NCBI RefSeq assembly: GCF_001424485.1
Contig: NZ_LMQC01000012.1
Span: 519,012 to 583,011 of the forward strand
DNA from: Modestobacter sp. Leaf380
GTDB taxonomy: Bacteria; Actinomycetota; Actinomycetes; Mycobacteriales; Geodermatophilaceae
Direction: 5' to 3'
DNA: 64,000 nt
Shown: piece after piece, positions 33,540 through 42,533 of the stretch
Layout of the letters: each line of letters begins with the position of its first letter
How positions within the stretch are numbered: position 1 is the stretch's first letter
Notes under the pieces: model-generated
Told to the model about the DNA's origin: nothing
Seen by the model: the letters and a program-made list of their open reading frames with translations, nothing else
The model's database searches: none
Program-made: the position numbers and the translations under genes

Positions 33540-35291
33540 GTGCGCGTGCCCAGCCCGGACCGGTTCGTCGTCGAGCAGTGGCGCGCCCTCCTCCCGACCG
33601 CCTACCTGCTGACCGGGTCCGACGGCGCCGCCCGTGAGCTGCTGGCCCGCGGGCTGGCCCGACCCGGGCCCGGCGAGGACGACCGCTCCCGCGCGGTGGC
33701 CGGGCTCGTCCGGGCGCACCTGCGCCGGAGGGTGCGCGGCGAGGGCACCGTCACCGGCACGTCGGCCACGCCCTGGTGGTCCTCACCCGCCGACGTCGAG
33801 TCCGCCCGCGCGACGGCAGCGGCGCTGGACCGGCTCACTCCGGCGGAGCGCACGGCGGTCGTGCTGCGCCGGCACGAGGGGCTGCCCGCCGACCGGGTCA
33901 CCGCGCTGGTCCCGGGCGTCGACCCCGACGCCGCGGAGGCCGGGCTGGGCGGGGACCTGCCGGCCCGGCTCGACGTGCTGGCCGGCCAGTGCGACACCTC
34001 GGTGCTGACCGACGGGACCGCGGCGCTCGAGGTGGCCGGGGTGCGCTCCCGGCGGTGGCGGCGGGCCGGACTGGCGGTCGCGGTCGCCGCGGCCCTGGCG
34101 GTGGGCACCGTCGTGCTGCCCGACGTCCTCCCGGACCCCGCGCCCGCCCCGGAGCCGGCGGCCGGGCTGACGACCACCGTGCGCGGCTCGCTCGCCGGGG
34201 ACGCCGACCTCCTCGCCGCCGCGCTGGAGGACACCGGTCCGCCCTCGGTCGACCTGGGCCGGGACCCCGCCCCTCCCGAGGTGGTCTACGCCGGGGACGT
34301 CGACGGCGTCCGGGCGGTCGTGCTGCTCCAGCAGGGCGACGGCGGAGCCGCCGTCATCGTGCGCACCGGCCCGGCCGGGACCCCCGTCCAGCAGCTCGCC
34401 ACCACGACGTCGGCGGACTCCGGCGTCCCGGCCGTCATCGCCGTCGGCCTCACCGCGGACCCGACCGGCCCGGCCGACACCGTCCTGGTGCTCACCACCC
34501 CCGGCGACGAGATCGAGGTCTCCCCCGGCCTGGACGTGCTCCCCGACGGGACCGCGGCGCGCACGTTCACCCCCGTCGAGCTGGACGAGGAGGGCGTCGG
34601 CGTCGTCCCGGTCCGGTCCGACGCCCGGGCGGCCCGGGTCCGGGTGGTGCGCGACAACGAGGTCCTGCGGACCGCGCCGCCCGTCGCGAACGGCGGGCCG
34701 CTCGTCGAGCTCAACGCGGTCGACGGCGCCGAGACCGCCCCGCCCGACGGCCCGGACTCCCGGTCCGGGGACCCCGCGGTCTCCGCGGTCGAGGTCGACC
34801 TGGCCCTGGACCCGGTCACCGCCGCCACCGGCTGGCTCCCCACCGAGCTCGCCGTCACCGTGCTCGGCGCCGGCACCTACCCGCAGGCCGGCGGCACGAC
34901 GGCCGACGCGGTCACCCTCGCCGCTGTGCTGCCCGGCGGTGCCGTCGTGACGACGACGGCCTGGGCGACCTTCGGGGCCGGGTCGATCAGCACGGGCCGC
35001 TGCGGCAGCACCGGCCACCCGCCGGGCACCGACCCGGCGACGCTGACCGTCGCCGCCCGGTGCTCGGCCTACGCCGGCGACGGGTCGACGTTCGGGGTCA
35101 CCGTGCTGGTGGCCGCACCGCCGGGCGTCGCCGTGCAGCTGTCGCCCGCCGCAGGCGGGGCCACGGTCGACGTCGGGCTGACCCGGGGCTGGGGCTACGT
35201 CATCGCCGACGCCGAGGCGCTGACCGGGTTCGCCGCCGACGGTGCCCTGGGCGCCGTGTCCCGCGAGGGCGCGGACCTCCTCAGCTCGTGA
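33540..35291 (+). CDS. Membrane-anchored ECF-sigma-like protein with large extracytoplasmic domain
   Basis: In this 583-residue protein, residues ~1-145 look like a worn ECF sigma factor (sigma-2-like start FVVEQWRALLPTAYLLTG; sigma-4 HTH region LDRLTPAERTAVVLRRHEG, VTALVPGVDPDAAEAGL). A basic stretch and one membrane helix follow (RRAGLAVAVAAALAVGTVVL, ~174-195), then a ~380-residue Asp/Thr/Val-rich domain outside the membrane with no recognised fold. GTG start. Overlaps the IclR gene by four bases, so it may be expressed with the P450 cluster. Fusion of sigma-like and outer domains suggests a one-piece sensor; this is inference. Confidence 0.68.
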   Translation: MRVPSPDRFVVEQWRALLPTAYLLTGSDGAARELLARGLARPGPGEDDRSRAVAGLVRAHLRRRVRGEGTVTGTSATPWWSSPADVESARATAAALDRLTPAERTAVVLRRHEGLPADRVTALVPGVDPDAAEAGLGGDLPARLDVLAGQCDTSVLTDGTAALEVAGVRSRRWRRAGLAVAVAAALAVGTVVLPDVLPDPAPAPEPAAGLTTTVRGSLAGDADLLAAALEDTGPPSVDLGRDPAPPEVVYAGDVDGVRAVVLLQQGDGGAAVIVRTGPAGTPVQQLATTTSADSGVPAVIAVGLTADPTGPADTVLVLTTPGDEIEVSPGLDVLPDGTAARTFTPVELDEEGVGVVPVRSDARAARVRVVRDNEVLRTAPPVANGGPLVELNAVDGAETAPPDGPDSRSGDPAVSAVEVDLALDPVTAATGWLPTELAVTVLGAGTYPQAGGTTADAVTLAAVLPGGAVVTTTAWATFGAGSISTGRCGSTGHPPGTDPATLTVAARCSAYAGDGSTFGVTVLVAAPPGVAVQLSPAAGGATVDVGLTRGWGYVIADAEALTGFAADGALGAVSREGADLLSS

Positions 35292-36025
35292 CCGGCGAGT
35301 CCGTCGTCAGCCGCGCGGTGCGGGTGGTGGACGCCTTCCGGCCCGGGGAGACGACGCTGGGGGTCTCCGAGATCGCCCGGCGGGCCGGGCTGCACGTGGC
35401 CACGGCGTCCCGGCTGGTCGCCGAGCTGGTCGAGCTGGGGCTGCTGCGCCGGGACACCGACCGGCGGGTCGGGCTGGGTCTGCGGTTGTGGGAGCTGGGC
35501 GCCCGGGCCTCGCCGGCGCTGTCGCTGCGCGAGGTGGCCATGCCGCTGATGGAGGACCTGCACGCCGTCGTCGGCCAGCACACCCAGCTCGGCGTGCTGG
35601 ACGGCGCCGAGGTGCTCTTCCTGGAGCGGCTGTCCGCGCCGGGCGCGGTGGTCAACCACACCCGGATCGCCGGCCGGCTGCCGCTGCACGCCTCCTCCTC
35701 GGGCCTGGTGCTGCTCGCCCACGCCTCGGCCGAGCTGCAGGAACGCACCCTGGCCGGACCGCTGCGCGCGTTCACCCGGGAGACGATCACCACCGCGGCG
35801 CGGCTGCGCGCGACCCTGGATCAGGTGCGCCGTGAGGGCGTGGTGTCCTGCCCCGGGCACATCCACCGCGACGCCTGCGGGATCGCCGTCCCCGTGCGGT
35901 CGCCGTCCGGGGCGGTCGTGGCCGCCCTCGCGGTGGTGGTGCCCAACGACGCCGAGGCGCGGACCCAGGTGCCCGCGCTGCGGGCCGCCGCCCGCGGCAT
36001 CGGGCGACAGCTGCCCTCTCGCTGA
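35288..36025 (+). CDS. IclR-family transcriptional regulator
   Basis: This 245-residue regulator has an N-terminal winged helix (VVDAFRPGETTLGVSEIARR, AGLHVATASRLVAELVELGL) and an IclR effector domain (LGVLDGAEVLFLERL, GRLPLHASSSGLVLLAHA, CGIAVPVRSPSGAVVAALA). IclR proteins often control aromatic-acid genes, which suits the downstream reductase and CYP199-like P450. GTG start overlaps the sigma-like gene (GTGA). A palindrome spans its stop codon, close to the reductase start. Confidence 0.9.
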   Translation: MTGESVVSRAVRVVDAFRPGETTLGVSEIARRAGLHVATASRLVAELVELGLLRRDTDRRVGLGLRLWELGARASPALSLREVAMPLMEDLHAVVGQHTQLGVLDGAEVLFLERLSAPGAVVNHTRIAGRLPLHASSSGLVLLAHASAELQERTLAGPLRAFTRETITTAARLRATLDQVRREGVVSCPGHIHRDACGIAVPVRSPSGAVVAALAVVVPNDAEARTQVPALRAAARGIGRQLPSR

Positions 36026-36054
36026 GCGAGAACGGCATGTCCGCGGTCACGTGA
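36017..36054. promoter_or_regulatory. Palindromes between iclR and the reductase gene
   Basis: TCTCGC-TGA-GCGAGA (36017-36031, including the iclR stop) and TCACGTGA (36047-36054) are perfect dyads within 60 bases of the reductase start. Either could be the IclR operator for the reductase-P450 pair. Confidence 0.4.
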
Positions 36055-36074
36055 TCCCGGTCATGCTCCCCCCC

Positions 36075-37043
36075 ATGACCGCCCCCGCCCCCGCCCGCAC
36101 CGCCGACCGGCACGCGGTGGCCCTGCGGGTCGCCGACAAGACCGTCGTCGCCGACGGCGTCGTGACGCTGACCCTGGCGCACCCCGACGGCGGCCGGCTC
36201 CCGGACTGGACGCCGGGATCCCACGTGGACCTGGTGCTGCCCACCGGGGACACCCGGCAGTACTCGCTGTGCGGGGACCGCCGGGACGCCCACCACCACC
36301 GGGTGGGCGTGCTCCGCGAGCCGGCCGGCCGCGGCGGGTCGGCCTGGGTGCACGACGAGCTGGCCGTCGGCGACCTGGTCGGCGTCGGCGGTCCGCGCAA
36401 CGCCTTCCCGCTGCGCCCCGCGCAGCGCTACCTCTTCGTGGCCGGCGGCATCGGCATCACCCCGCTGCTGACGATGGTCGCGGCCGCCGGAGCACAGGGC
36501 ATCGACTGGCAGCTGGTCTACGGCGGCCGCACCCGGGCCTCCATGGCGTTCCTCGACGAGCTGGCCCGGTACGGCGACCGGGTCTCGGTGCTCCCCCAGG
36601 ACGAGGTCGGCCTGCTCCCCCTGCGCGACCTGGTCGACGGGCTCCACCCCGACACCCGGGTCTACGCCTGCGGCCCCCCGCCGCTGCTGGACGCACTGGC
36701 CGGGTGCGGCCTCCCGCCGCACGTGCTGCGCACCGAGCGCTTCGTGGCCCGGGAGCAGGGCGCCCCCGTGCGGGACACCCCGTTCACCGTGGTCCTGGAC
36801 CGCACCGGCACCGAGGTCGTCGTGACGCCGGGGGTGAGCGTGCTGGAGGCGGTGCGGTCGGTCGGCGTCGACGTGCTGTCCTCCTGCCGGGAGGGCACCT
36901 GCGGGACCTGCGAGACCGCCGTCCTGGCCGGCGAGCCCGACCACCGCGACTCCCTCCTCGACGACGCCGACCGGGCCGCCGGGGACTGCATGTACGTCTG
37001 CGTCTCCCGCTCCCGCGGGGACCGCCTGGTGCTGGACCTGTGA
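36075..37043 (+). CDS. PDR/VanB-type oxidoreductase (FMN, NAD(P)H and C-terminal [2Fe-2S])
   Basis: This 322-residue electron-transfer protein has the flavin motif RQYSLCGD, the pyridine-nucleotide motif VAGGIGITPLLTM and YACGPPPLLDAL. A plant-type [2Fe-2S] domain ends it (cysteines in SCREGTCGTCETAVLAG and MYVCVS). Phthalate-dioxygenase-reductase relatives feed Rieske oxygenases; here the adjacent acceptor is a P450, 11 bases downstream, so it likely delivers NADH electrons to it without a separate ferredoxin. ATG 36075 chosen; ATG 36063 is in frame. Confidence 0.88.
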   Translation: MTAPAPARTADRHAVALRVADKTVVADGVVTLTLAHPDGGRLPDWTPGSHVDLVLPTGDTRQYSLCGDRRDAHHHRVGVLREPAGRGGSAWVHDELAVGDLVGVGGPRNAFPLRPAQRYLFVAGGIGITPLLTMVAAAGAQGIDWQLVYGGRTRASMAFLDELARYGDRVSVLPQDEVGLLPLRDLVDGLHPDTRVYACGPPPLLDALAGCGLPPHVLRTERFVAREQGAPVRDTPFTVVLDRTGTEVVVTPGVSVLEAVRSVGVDVLSSCREGTCGTCETAVLAGEPDHRDSLLDDADRAAGDCMYVCVSRSRGDRLVLDL

Positions 37044-37054
37044 GAGGACCCGCC

Positions 37055-38257
37055 GTGACCGCCGTCGCGACCCCGCCCGAGCTCGACCTGGACCCCTTCG
37101 CCGACGACGTGCTGCGCGACCCGCTGCCGGCGCACGCCGCACTCCGGGACGCCGGGGCGCTGGTCCGGCTGCCGCGGTACGACACCTTCGCCGTGGCCCG
37201 GTACGCCGACGTCCGGGCGCTGCTGTCGGACTGGCAGTCCTTCGAGTCCGCCGCCGGGGTGGGGCTGACCAACTTCCGGCGGGAGACGCCGTGGCGCCCG
37301 CCGTCCCTGCTGCTGGAGGCCGACCCGCCCGCGCACGACGCCCCGCGCACCGTCCTGGCCGGGATCCTGGGCCCGCGCGCCCTGCGCCGGCTGCGCGCGG
37401 ACTGGGCCGCCGACGCCGACCGGCTGGTCGAGGACCTGCTCGCCGGGGGCAGCGTCGAGGTCGACGCCGTCCCCACGCTGGCCGAGGCCTTCCCGCTGCG
37501 GGTCTTCCCCGACGCCGTGGGGCTGGGCCGGGAGGGCCGGGAGCACCTGCTGCCCTACGGCGACCACGCCTTCAACGCCTTCGGCCCCACGGACAACCCA
37601 CGGGTGCTGGCCGGCAACGAACGGATGGCCGAGCACGCCGGCTGGGTCGGGCAGCAGTGCCTGCGCGAGAACCTGTCCCCGGTCGGGTTCGGCGCCGACG
37701 TCTGGGCCGCCGCGGACCGCGGCGACCTCACCCACGCCCAGGCCCCGCTCGTCGTCCGGTCGCTGCTGACGGCCGGCGTGGACACCACCGTGCACGGCAT
37801 CGGGGCGCTGCTGCACGCCCTGGCCGTCACCCCCGGCGCCTGGGAGGCGCTGCGCGCCCGGCCCGAGCTGGTCCGGGTCGCCTTCGACGAGGCGGTCCGC
37901 TGGGAGTCCCCCGTGCAGGCGTTCTTCCGGACGGCGGTGCGCGACGTGCCGGTCGGGGACGGCGTCGTCCCGGCCGGGGAGAAGGTGCTGGTGTTCTTCG
38001 CCGCGGCCAACCGGGACCCCCGGCACTGGGCCGACCCGGACCGCTTCGACCTCACCCGGGACCCCTCCGGGCACGTCGGCTTCGGGATGGGGATCCACCA
38101 GTGCGTGGGGCAGCACGTGGCCCGGCTGGAGGCCGAGTCGCTGCTGACCGCGCTGCTGGCCCGGGTGACCCGGCTGAAGCTCACCGGCGCCCCGGTGCGG
38201 CACCTGAACAACACGCTGCGCGCCTGGGAGTCGCTGCCGGTGCGCCTCACCGCTTGA
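37055..38257 (+). CDS. Cytochrome P450, CYP199A4-like (para-substituted benzoate demethylase)
   Basis: The 400-residue haemoprotein has the I-helix AGVDTT (~240-245), ExxR in DEAVRW, and haem loop FGMGIHQCVGQ with Cys350. From memory it closely resembles CYP199A4 of Rhodopseudomonas palustris, including PWRPPSLL (Arg81, Ser84), VVRSLLTAGVDTT, AFNAFGPTDN and FNNTL-RAWESLPV-like HLNNTLRAWESLPV. In CYP199A4 residues of the first two segments hold the benzoate carboxylate. Expected activity: O-demethylation of 4-methoxybenzoate to 4-hydroxybenzoate and formaldehyde. GTG 37055 follows AGAGGA; the in-frame GTG 37040 overlaps the reductase stop. Confidence 0.9.
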   Translation: MTAVATPPELDLDPFADDVLRDPLPAHAALRDAGALVRLPRYDTFAVARYADVRALLSDWQSFESAAGVGLTNFRRETPWRPPSLLLEADPPAHDAPRTVLAGILGPRALRRLRADWAADADRLVEDLLAGGSVEVDAVPTLAEAFPLRVFPDAVGLGREGREHLLPYGDHAFNAFGPTDNPRVLAGNERMAEHAGWVGQQCLRENLSPVGFGADVWAAADRGDLTHAQAPLVVRSLLTAGVDTTVHGIGALLHALAVTPGAWEALRARPELVRVAFDEAVRWESPVQAFFRTAVRDVPVGDGVVPAGEKVLVFFAAANRDPRHWADPDRFDLTRDPSGHVGFGMGIHQCVGQHVARLEAESLLTALLARVTRLKLTGAPVRHLNNTLRAWESLPVRLTA

Positions 38258-38258
38258 T

Positions 38259-38317
38259 GGCATGGGATCCCCGGCATACGGCAGAGGGCTCACGCCGTAT
38301 GCGGGGGATCCCATGCC
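38259..38317. terminator. Long hairpin between the P450 and AraC genes
   Basis: Bases 38259-38282 and 38294-38317 are 24-base arms matching at 23 positions with an 11-base loop. It begins two bases after the P450 stop and ends 7 bases before the end of the convergent AraC gene; a bidirectional terminator. One of the strongest hairpins in the window. Confidence 0.8.
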
Positions 38318-38324
38318 GGGGCGG

Positions 38325-39149
38325 TCAGCGGTAGCGGGCGGCGAAGCGGCCGGGCGTGGTGCCGGTGACCCGGGAGAAGTCCCGCACGAAGTGGGCCTGG
38401 TCGGCGTACCCGAGCACCGCCGCGGTCTCGGCCAGCGGGGCGTCCCCGGAGCGCAGCCGCTCGGCGGCCTCCTGCAGCCGGCGGCGCTGCACCAGCCACT
38501 TCGGGGTCAGGCCCAGCCGGCGGTGCAGCAGCCGCTGCAGGGCCCGCTCGGACAGCCCCGTCTCCTCGCACAGCTGGGCGACCCGCAGCAGGTCCGGGCG
38601 GCTCTCCACCAGGGCGACGACCCGGTCGACCAGCTCCCCCTCGGCGTCGACCGGCAGCAGTGGGCGCAGCACGTCGCCGAAGGCCGCCATCGCGGTCCGG
38701 TGCGCGCCCTCGGCGTGCGGGTCGGGCGCCATCGCGGCCCGGACCCGCGCGGTCAGCTCGGTGCCCGCACCACCCAGCACCGTCGACATGTCGACACGTC
38801 GATCCGTGTGCCCGTGCATCGGGCCGCCGGCGACCAGGGCGCCCGCGGCCGGCGTCAGCATCACCCCGACCGCCCACCCGTCGCCGGTGAGCGTCGTCGT
38901 CGACAGGCCGGTGACCACGCCGTAGAACCGCGCGTAGTCCGGCGCCACGACGAGCAGCCCGACCGGGTACTGCAGCACCTGCTGGACGGACTCCGCACCG
39001 GCCGGGACCGACCAGACCGGCACCCAGAACCGCTGCACCAGCGGCGCCAGGCCGGCGTCGGGGGCGTAGCGGTACATCGCGTGCGAGCGGTCGTCGGGCG
39101 CGCGCAGGTGCGCCCGCTCGATCGCGTCGGGCGACCTGTCGGGTTCCAT
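38325..39149 (-). CDS. AraC-family transcriptional regulator
   Basis: This 274-residue protein has an N-terminal sensing region (FWVPVWSVPAGAESVQQVLQ, YPVGLLVVAPD) and a C-terminal double HTH (LRVAQLCEETGLSERALQRL, LHRRLGLTPKWLVQRRRL, LAETAAVLGYADQAHFVRDF). The N-terminal domain is of the DUF6597 kind. ATG 39149 is used; a TTG lies one codon upstream. It converges on the P450 gene and is divergent from the DinB-like gene by 37 bases. Target unknown. Confidence 0.87.
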   Translation of the reverse strand: MEPDRSPDAIERAHLRAPDDRSHAMYRYAPDAGLAPLVQRFWVPVWSVPAGAESVQQVLQYPVGLLVVAPDYARFYGVVTGLSTTTLTGDGWAVGVMLTPAAGALVAGGPMHGHTDRRVDMSTVLGGAGTELTARVRAAMAPDPHAEGAHRTAMAAFGDVLRPLLPVDAEGELVDRVVALVESRPDLLRVAQLCEETGLSERALQRLLHRRLGLTPKWLVQRRRLQEAAERLRSGDAPLAETAAVLGYADQAHFVRDFSRVTGTTPGRFAARYR

Positions 39150-39186
39150 CAAGACCCAGCCTGCCGCAGTCGGCCAGGGTGGTCAC

Positions 39187-39729
39187 GTGACCGACACCGC
39201 CGCCTCCTACGAGGCCACCGCCCGCGCCCTGTCCGCCGTCCTGGACGCCGTCCCCGCCGATGCCTGGTCGCGGCCCTCACCGTGCGAGGGCTGGACCGCC
39301 CGCGACGTCGTCGCCCACGTGGTGGACACCCAGCGCGAGCTCCTGACCACGCACGGCGCCGACGTGGGGCCGGCACCTGCTGCCGACGACCCGGCCGCGG
39401 CCTTCCGCGCCCACTCCGGCCGCGTGCGGGAGCTGCTCACCGACGAGCTGGTGGGCCGGGGCTACGACGGGTTCTTCGGCCCCACCACGGTCGGCGCCAC
39501 GCTGGAGCAGTTCTACGTGTGGGACATGGTCGTGCACCGCTGGGACGTCGCCCGCGCCACCGGTGGGGACGACGCGCTCACCGAGGCCGAGCTGGACCGC
39601 ACCGAGAGCGGCGCGGACTCCTTCGGCGAGGCCCTGCACATGGACGGCATCTGCGCACCGGCCCTGCCGGCCGACGCGGACGCCGACCGGCAGACCCGGG
39701 TGCTGGCCCGGCTGGGACGCCGGGCCTGA
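39187..39729 (+). CDS. Maleylpyruvate-isomerase-N / TIGR03086-like DinB-fold protein
   Basis: This 180-residue protein shows the mycothiol-dependent MPI N-terminal pattern: SPCEGWTARDVVAHVVDTQR near residue 35 and VWDMVVHRWDVARATGG near 117, with the metal-binding His residues of the DinB-like four-helix fold. Members include mycothiol S-transferases and many uncharacterised proteins. GTG start. Divergent from the AraC gene. Confidence 0.83.
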   Translation: MTDTAASYEATARALSAVLDAVPADAWSRPSPCEGWTARDVVAHVVDTQRELLTTHGADVGPAPAADDPAAAFRAHSGRVRELLTDELVGRGYDGFFGPTTVGATLEQFYVWDMVVHRWDVARATGGDDALTEAELDRTESGADSFGEALHMDGICAPALPADADADRQTRVLARLGRRA

Positions 39730-39731
39730 CC

Positions 39732-40055
39732 TCAGCTCGCGGCGCCCAGGGCGTCGGCGACCCGGTGGTGGGTGGCCGCCTCGGCGCCCCGGTGCTGGCG
39801 CTCCAGGGTGCGGGCCAGCGCGCGGCGGGCCCAGCCGTCGGCCGGGGCCAGCTCGACGAGCTGCCCGAAGGCCTGCTCGGCGCGGGCCAGCTGGGCGGAC
39901 TCGAAGCAGGACCGCCCGAGGAGCTCGAGGACGGCGACGTCCTCGGGGTACTCGGCCACGACCGGGGCCAGGATGGCCACCGCCTCGGTGGGCTGGCCGC
40001 TGGTCAGGAACAGCTCGGCGCGGAGGTACTCGGAGTGCAGGTCGATGGTGGTCAT
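39732..40055 (-). CDS. TPR-repeat protein
   Basis: 107 residues making about three tetratricopeptide helices pairs (LHSEYLRAELFLTSGQPTEA, VAVLELLGRSCFESAQLARA, GWARRALARTLERQHRGAEA). ATG 40055 has GAGGAGG 6-12 bases upstream; the frame stays open to 40088. It converges on the DinB-like gene with a 2-base gap and is divergent from the MFS gene. Likely a small protein-interaction module; partner unknown. Confidence 0.8.
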   Translation of the reverse strand: MTTIDLHSEYLRAELFLTSGQPTEAVAILAPVVAEYPEDVAVLELLGRSCFESAQLARAEQAFGQLVELAPADGWARRALARTLERQHRGAEAATHHRVADALGAAS

Positions 40056-40135
40056 CGGTGGCCTCCTCTCAGGCGGTCGGTGCAACACGACGACGCCCGC
40101 CGCATTCCCGGCCGCTCAGGAGCAGGATCCCCCTC

Positions 40136-41371
40136 GTGACCCGCACCGTCGAGACCCCGCCCACCGAGCGCGAACGGGCCCGGCGGCGTGCCGTGCCGGT
40201 GCTCGTGGGCAGCCAGGTGCTGGGCGGCGTGGGGGTGGCCAGCGGCATCGCCGTGGGCGGCCTGCTGGCCGAGCAGGTGTCCGGGTCGACCGCGCTGTCC
40301 GGGCTGGCGCAGACCGCCACGGTCCTGGGTGCGGCCGGGCTCGCGGTGCCGATGGCTCGGCTCGCGGCCGCCCGCGGCCGGCGTCCCGCGCTGGCCGCCG
40401 GCTACGGCCTGGGCCTGGCCGGGGCCGGGCTGGTGGTGCTGGCCGCGGTGATCGGCTCGTTCGTGCTGCTGGTCACCGGGCTGCTGCTCTTCGGCGGGGC
40501 GACCGCCTCGGGCCTGCAGGCCCGCTACGCCGCCACCGACGCGGCCACCGCGCAGACCCGTGGCCGCGCGCTGTCGGTCGTGGTCTGGGCGACGACGGCC
40601 GGCGCGGTACTCGGCCCCAACCTGTCCGGGCTGGGCGGCCGGGTCGGCACCACCCTCGGGCTGCCCGCCCTGGCCGGGCCCTACCTGTTCTCGGCCGTGT
40701 CCTTCGCCGCCGGCGCCCTGGTCGTGTGGCTGCTGCTGCGCCCGGACCCGCTCGTCGTCGCGGGACCCGGCGCACCCGCACCGGCCCGGACGTCGGTGCT
40801 GGCCACGCTGCGGGTGGTGCTCGCCGTCCCCCGGGCCCGGCTCGGGCTCGCCGCCGTCGCCACCGGGCACGCGGTGATGGTCGGCGTCATGGTGATGACG
40901 CCGGTGCACCTGGGCCACGGCGGCGCCTCGCTGCAGGTCGTCGGGCTGGTGATCAGCGTGCACATCGCCGGCATGTACGCCGCCTCCCCGCTGATGGGCT
41001 GGCTGGCCGACCGGGCCGGCCGGGTCGCGACCATCTCCCTCGGGGTGGGCCTGCTGGCCGCAGCGCTGCTGGTCGGCGGGCTGGCCGACGCCGCCGCCCG
41101 CGGCTGGGTCACCGTCTCGATGCTGCTGCTGGGGCTGGGCTGGTCGGCCGCGCTGGTCGCCGGCTCGACGCTGCTGTCGGAGTCGGTGCCGGCCGACGTG
41201 CGGACGTCGGTGCAGGGCACGTCGGACCTGGTCATGGGCCTGGCCGGCGCCGGTGCCGGTGCACTGGCCGGGCCGGTGCTGTCCGCCGGTGGCTTCGTCT
41301 CCGTCGCCGGGGCGGCCGCGGTGCTGCTGGTGCCGGTGGTCGTGCTGCTGGCCCGCCGCCCCCGCACGTAG
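40136..41371 (+). CDS. MFS transporter
   Basis: This 411-residue protein has about twelve hydrophobic helices, a basic cytoplasmic loop after helix 2 (MARLAAARGRRPALAAGY), RGRALSVVVWATTAGAVLGP in helix 4-5, and MGWLADRAGRVATISLGVGL between helices 8 and 9. Substrate unclear; the length and first-half motifs match drug/sugar exporters. GTG 40136 with AGGAGCAGG upstream. Its TAG stop forms part of a possible -10 (TAGCCT, 41369-41374) for cobG, 13 bases later. Confidence 0.86.
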   Translation: MTRTVETPPTERERARRRAVPVLVGSQVLGGVGVASGIAVGGLLAEQVSGSTALSGLAQTATVLGAAGLAVPMARLAAARGRRPALAAGYGLGLAGAGLVVLAAVIGSFVLLVTGLLLFGGATASGLQARYAATDAATAQTRGRALSVVVWATTAGAVLGPNLSGLGGRVGTTLGLPALAGPYLFSAVSFAAGALVVWLLLRPDPLVVAGPGAPAPARTSVLATLRVVLAVPRARLGLAAVATGHAVMVGVMVMTPVHLGHGGASLQVVGLVISVHIAGMYAASPLMGWLADRAGRVATISLGVGLLAAALLVGGLADAAARGWVTVSMLLLGLGWSAALVAGSTLLSESVPADVRTSVQGTSDLVMGLAGAGAGALAGPVLSAGGFVSVAGAAAVLLVPVVVLLARRPRT

Positions 41372-41384
41372 CCTGGCGGGGGTC

Positions 41385-42533
41385 ATGAGCACCCCGCACC
41401 GCGACCGTCCCGACGCCTGCCCCGGCGCCCTGCAGACCCACACCGCCGCCGACGGCGAGCTGGCCCGGGTCCGGGTCCCCGGCGGGCTGCTGTCCGCCCC
41501 CCAGCTGCGCGCGCTGGCCGCCGCCGCCCGCGAGCTGGGCGACGGTCACCTGGAGATGACCAGCCGCGGCAACCTGCAGCTGCGCGGCCTCGCCGTCGAC
41601 ACCGACCTCGGCGACCGGCTGGCCGCCGTCGGGCTGCTGCCCTCCACCACGCACGAGCGGGTCCGCAACGTGCTCGCCAGCGCGGTCACCGGCCGCTCCC
41701 CCGGGGGCCACCTCGACGCCCGGCCGTGGGTCCGCGAGCTCGACTCCGGGCTGCTCGGCGCCCCCGCGCTGGCCGACCTGCCCGGCCGCTTCCTGGTCAC
41801 CCTGGACGACGGCCGCGGCGACGTCGTCGGCCTCGGTGGGGACGTCGGCCTCCTCGCCCTGTCCCCCGACGACGTCGCCCTCACCCTGGCCGGCGCCGAC
41901 TCCGGCCTGCGCGCCACCCCCGCCGACGCCGTCGCCCTGCTGCTGGCCGCCGCCCACGCCCTGCTCGCCGAGCTGGCCGCCCAGGGCGGGCAGGCCTGGC
42001 GGATCACCGAGCTCGCCGACGGCCCGTCCCGGGTCGCCGCCCGGGTCGGCACCCCCGGCCCCGTGGTCGCGGTGCCCGGGGCGCCGCTGGTCGGTCCGGT
42101 CGGCGCCGCCACCCAGCCCGACGGCCGGACGGCGCTCATCGGCGTCCTGCCCCTGGGCCTGATGGGCGCGGGCCAGGCCGACCTGCTGGCCCGGCTGGCC
42201 GAGGAGGTCCAGCTGACCCCGTGGCGCAGCGTCGTCGTCCCCGACCTGGCCGAGGACGCCGTCGACGACGCCGCGGTCGACCTGTACCGCACCGGCTTCG
42301 TCTTCGACGCCGACAGCCCGTGGCTGCAGGTCACCGCCTGCGCCGGGCGGCCGGGGTGCGCGAAGTCGAGGGCCGACGTCCGGGCGGATGCGGCGGCCGC
42401 GGTCGCTGCGGGCACACTGCCGGGAGACGGTGCGCGCCAGCACTGGGCCGGCTGCGAGCGTCGCTGCGGACGACCGGCCGGCGCGCTGGACGTGGTCGCC
42501 ACCGGTGACGGCTACACGATCGGAGCGGTGTGA
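41385..42533 (+). CDS. cobG: Precorrin-3B synthase
   Basis: This 382-residue enzyme is the oxygen-dependent, sirohaem-free [4Fe-4S] protein of aerobic B12 synthesis that forms precorrin-3B, preparing ring contraction. It has the sulfite/nitrite-reductase-like repeats ([35 protein letters not shown]) and C-terminal cluster cysteines in [12 protein letters not shown] and [14 protein letters not shown] 41385 has GGGGG upstream. First gene of cobG-cobH-cobIJ, each overlapping the next by four bases. Confidence 0.92.
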   Translation: MSTPHRDRPDACPGALQTHTAADGELARVRVPGGLLSAPQLRALAAAARELGDGHLEMTSRGNLQLRGLAVDTDLGDRLAAVGLLPSTTHERVRNVLASAVTGRSPGGHLDARPWVRELDSGLLGAPALADLPGRFLVTLDDGRGDVVGLGGDVGLLALSPDDVALTLAGADSGLRATPADAVALLLAAAHALLAELAAQGGQAWRITELADGPSRVAARVGTPGPVVAVPGAPLVGPVGAATQPDGRTALIGVLPLGLMGAGQADLLARLAEEVQLTPWRSVVVPDLAEDAVDDAAVDLYRTGFVFDADSPWLQVTACAGRPGCAKSRADVRADAAAAVAAGTLPGDGARQHWAGCERRCGRPAGALDVVATGDGYTIGAV

